A DNA stretch of 42,502 nucleotides from W0P28-013 sp051878315 (lineage in GTDB: Bacteria; Bacteroidota; Bacteroidia; Bacteroidales; Paludibacteraceae), in assembly GCA_051878315.1 (NCBI GenBank), contig JBJEJW010000056.1, positions 1 to 42,502 of the forward strand, in the 5' to 3' direction. Shown here in pieces: positions 40,747 through 42,502 of this stretch (positions are counted from its first letter, which is position 1; every line of letters starts with the position of its first letter). Made by a program: the position numbers and the translations under genes. Below the pieces are notes generated by a model, which ran no database searches, was not told the origin of the DNA, and was given only the letters and a program-made list of their open reading frames with translations.

Positions 40747-41850
40747 ATGAAAGACAACTTGATAACCATAGCCATACGCAGTTTCGAACAAGCGCAAAAT
40801 TTGGCCGATAAACTTGGTAAAGCCGGCATAAAAGCCGTTTTGGACTCGGTCGGCAAAAATCATGAATCGTTTGGCATCGGTATGCGCGTTCGCATCAACG
40901 AAAACGACTTGCCGAAAGCGTTGCACGTCATCGAACATCCCGACAAAATGCCCGAAATAGGGGAGAGCAACGTTACACCTAAACGCATTTTGGTACCCAT
41001 CGATTTTTCGGATTACTCGTTGCGCGCTTGCGAGATAGCATTCAACATTGCCGAAAAATTTGCAGCTCACGAAATTATTTTACTGCATGCGTACATTTTG
41101 CCCAATTCGTTTGTAACACTTAGCGGACGACGTGCAGTGGCTTCGCCCGACAAGGAAGAAAAACGCCATTTCATGACAACTTTGGCCGGCGATATGCAAA
41201 ATCTGCAACAAAAAATACAAGCTAAAATCGACGCTAAACAGTTGGCGGACATCAAATTCTCGACCCAAACGGTCGAAGGTATTCCCGAAGAAACAATCGT
41301 GAACTATTGTATCGAACAACAGCCTATGCTGGTAGTGATGGGAACGCGCGGCAAAAACAAAAAAGAGGAAGATCTGATTGGCAGTGTTACGGCCGAAGTG
41401 ATAGAACACGCCACTGTACCGGTGCTGGCCATACCCGAAAATTCCGAAATCAAAACCATCGACAACCTGAAAAACGTGTTGTTTGCCACCAATTTCGACG
41501 ACCGTATGCTGGTGTCGTTACGCCGCATGATGGATATGCTCAAATCGCTGACATTCAATCTTTTGATTGCACATTTTGAAGTAAAACATGATGATTGGAA
41601 TGCCATCAAAATGGCTGGTTTGAAAGATTTTTGCCAACAAAATTATCCCAATGTGCATGTAGAATGCGACATTGTGGCCGGCGACAACGATGCGTTAGAT
41701 ATTTGCGATCGATTGGTCAGCGAAAAACAAATTGACCTGATAGTGATGAATACGCACAAACGGCGGCTGTTTGCACGGTTATTCAATCCGAGTATGGCAC
41801 GCAAAATGGTATTCCACGCACATACACCAATTTTAGTTTTCAACACATAA
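40747..41850 (+). CDS. tandem universal stress protein with DUF2007-like N-terminus
   Basis: A 367-residue protein of three parts. Residues 1-72 resemble the 'putative prokaryotic signal transducing' domain (DUF2007-like), with SFEQAQNLADKLGKAGIKAV. Residues 79-240 are a complete UspA domain (RILVPIDFSDYS, and the ATP-binding MGTRGKNKKEEDLIGS). Residues 243-367 are a second, degenerate UspA domain without the G-2x-G-9x-G[ST] motif. The first Usp domain may bind ATP; the second is probably structural. No membrane segment. Confidence 0.88.
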   Translation: MKDNLITIAIRSFEQAQNLADKLGKAGIKAVLDSVGKNHESFGIGMRVRINENDLPKALHVIEHPDKMPEIGESNVTPKRILVPIDFSDYSLRACEIAFNIAEKFAAHEIILLHAYILPNSFVTLSGRRAVASPDKEEKRHFMTTLAGDMQNLQQKIQAKIDAKQLADIKFSTQTVEGIPEETIVNYCIEQQPMLVVMGTRGKNKKEEDLIGSVTAEVIEHATVPVLAIPENSEIKTIDNLKNVLFATNFDDRMLVSLRRMMDMLKSLTFNLLIAHFEVKHDDWNAIKMAGLKDFCQQNYPNVHVECDIVAGDNDALDICDRLVSEKQIDLIVMNTHKRRLFARLFNPSMARKMVFHAHTPILVFNT

Positions 41851-42321
41851 ACACACTGTAAAATAATGCCATTGGTGAGCGGCTGTCAATGGCCATTAGA
41901 ATATTACACCCCCCTTTGTTCTATAATTTATATTATGTTAAATAGAATATTACAGACACTACTTCCACATTGATAATCAATACGTTGGATGTTATCTGTA
42001 AGAGTTTCAAAGTTTAAGGGTTTAAGAGTTTAAGGTAGTTTTCGTAGGTTGCGTATTGTTCGTAGGTTGCGTATTTTGCGTTGTTTTCGTTGCGTGGTTT
42101 CGAGGGTTCTCTATATTCTCGGTTCTTTCATTTCTTTTGCTTGCGCTGTTTCATAGGACGCGCCACGGCACGTCCCTACATTTCTCACTACTCACTTCTC
42201 GTTGCTCATTACTAATTGTTTGGAACCCCGCCCGAAAAAACGAAGTTTTTTCTCGTCCCCCTGCCTACCGGCAGGCAGGATTGAAAAGTGGACATCTTTT
42301 TATCTTCGTGCGAGTGTGAAG
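41851..42321. other. non-coding stretch with short repeats
   Basis: About 470 bp without a credible gene. It holds near-tandem GTTTAAG units at 42002-42035, two copies of CGTAGGTTGCGTATT (42045-42075), and the palindromic hairpin CCTGCCTACCGGCAGGCAGG (42260-42279). The 87-residue frame at 42056-42319 lies within these repeats and looks spurious. Downstream of the dispersed repeat, GCGGAG and CTCCGC (near 42394-42422) could pair as a terminator. Confidence 0.6.
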
Positions 42322-42368
42322 TGCGTGGTCTCCCCTTTTTAAGGGGAGTGCCCGAAGGGCGTAGGGTT
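42226..42368 (-). repeat. dispersed intergenic repeat, right copy (inverted)
   Basis: On the minus strand this copy begins AACCCTACG, contains CTCCCCTTAAAAAGGGGAG and ACCACGCA, and runs on to GGGGACGAG...CGGGCGGGG. It has the same order of blocks as 13-140 but the opposite orientation. The hairpin arm between the last two blocks is AT-rich here and GC-rich in the left copy. Confidence 0.7.
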
Positions 42369-42502
42369 CAAAATACATAACAAAAACAAAACGCGGAGCA
42401 AGAAAACCATTCCTCACTCCGCATTCCTAATTGTCTATGATCTCGGTTCTATGCTCTATACTCTATTTGCTTACCGGGCGGATAGACCGACCATAGCAAC
42501 GA

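Noticed and set aside
42056..42319. 87-codon plus-strand frame
   Set aside because: It runs through short tandem repeats and the dispersed repeat and has no promoter or plausible domain.

Overview
The window is a piece of a Bacteroidales (phylum Bacteroidota) chromosome. Almost every transcription unit is preceded by the Bacteroidota promoter pattern TTTG-N19-21-TAnnTTTG. Shine-Dalgarno sequences are nearly absent. The gene set (RibBA, LepA-Rpe-GNAT, Maf-UbiA-KdsC-DUF2520, a Porin_10-like outer-membrane protein, RluB with a long Arg/Asn/Gly-rich N-terminus) is typical of the order. I cannot name the genus.

Left flank, 1-17850: host genes. An MsbA-type ABC exporter, an ECF sigma factor, a small acyltransferase, a five-gene leftward operon (nitroreductase, DUF2520 Rossmann protein, KdsC-like phosphatase, UbiA prenyltransferase, Maf), RluB, a leftward lepA-rpe-GNAT operon, thioredoxin, RibBA, and a rightward porin / solute-binding / RluA-type pseudouridine synthase run.

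Centre, 17855-37380: a ~19.5 kb, visibly more AT-rich prophage integrated at the 3' end of a tRNA-Ala(CGC) gene. A 17-bp direct repeat marks attL and attR, and a tyrosine recombinase sits beside the tRNA. From left to right: two leftward HTH regulators; a regulatory region with two face-to-face promoters; an early rightward region with a Cro-like HTH protein, a gene broken by an in-frame TGA, three tandem structured RNA units, and a 370-bp segmental duplication with small membrane peptides; then a methyltransferase-like protein and a DUF6291-type replication protein. Two terminators and two promoters follow. A long late operon then encodes membrane-anchored small proteins, a transglutaminase-like Cys-His-Asp protein, a small basic protein, a probable major capsid protein, two related beta-rich proteins, a coiled-coil protein, a T4-type lysozyme, two leucine-rich spike-like proteins, and a holin/spanin-like pair. 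A putative small RNA and the integrase close the element.

I see no terminase, portal, tape-measure, sheath or tail gene and no FtsK/HerA- or Zot-type ATPase. Many late proteins carry one terminal hydrophobic anchor. The best reading is a temperate, tailless, probably membrane-containing bacteriophage of Bacteroidales. It is similar in strategy to FLiP, PM2 or PRD1, but I cannot assign it to any of them. The element and the tandem RNA units are the most novel content.

Right flank, 37367-42502: tRNA-Ala, valS, a small membrane protein, and a universal stress protein with an N-terminal signal-transducing domain. A 0.65 kb non-coding stretch follows and ends in an inverted copy of a dispersed repeat that also lies at the left edge of the window.
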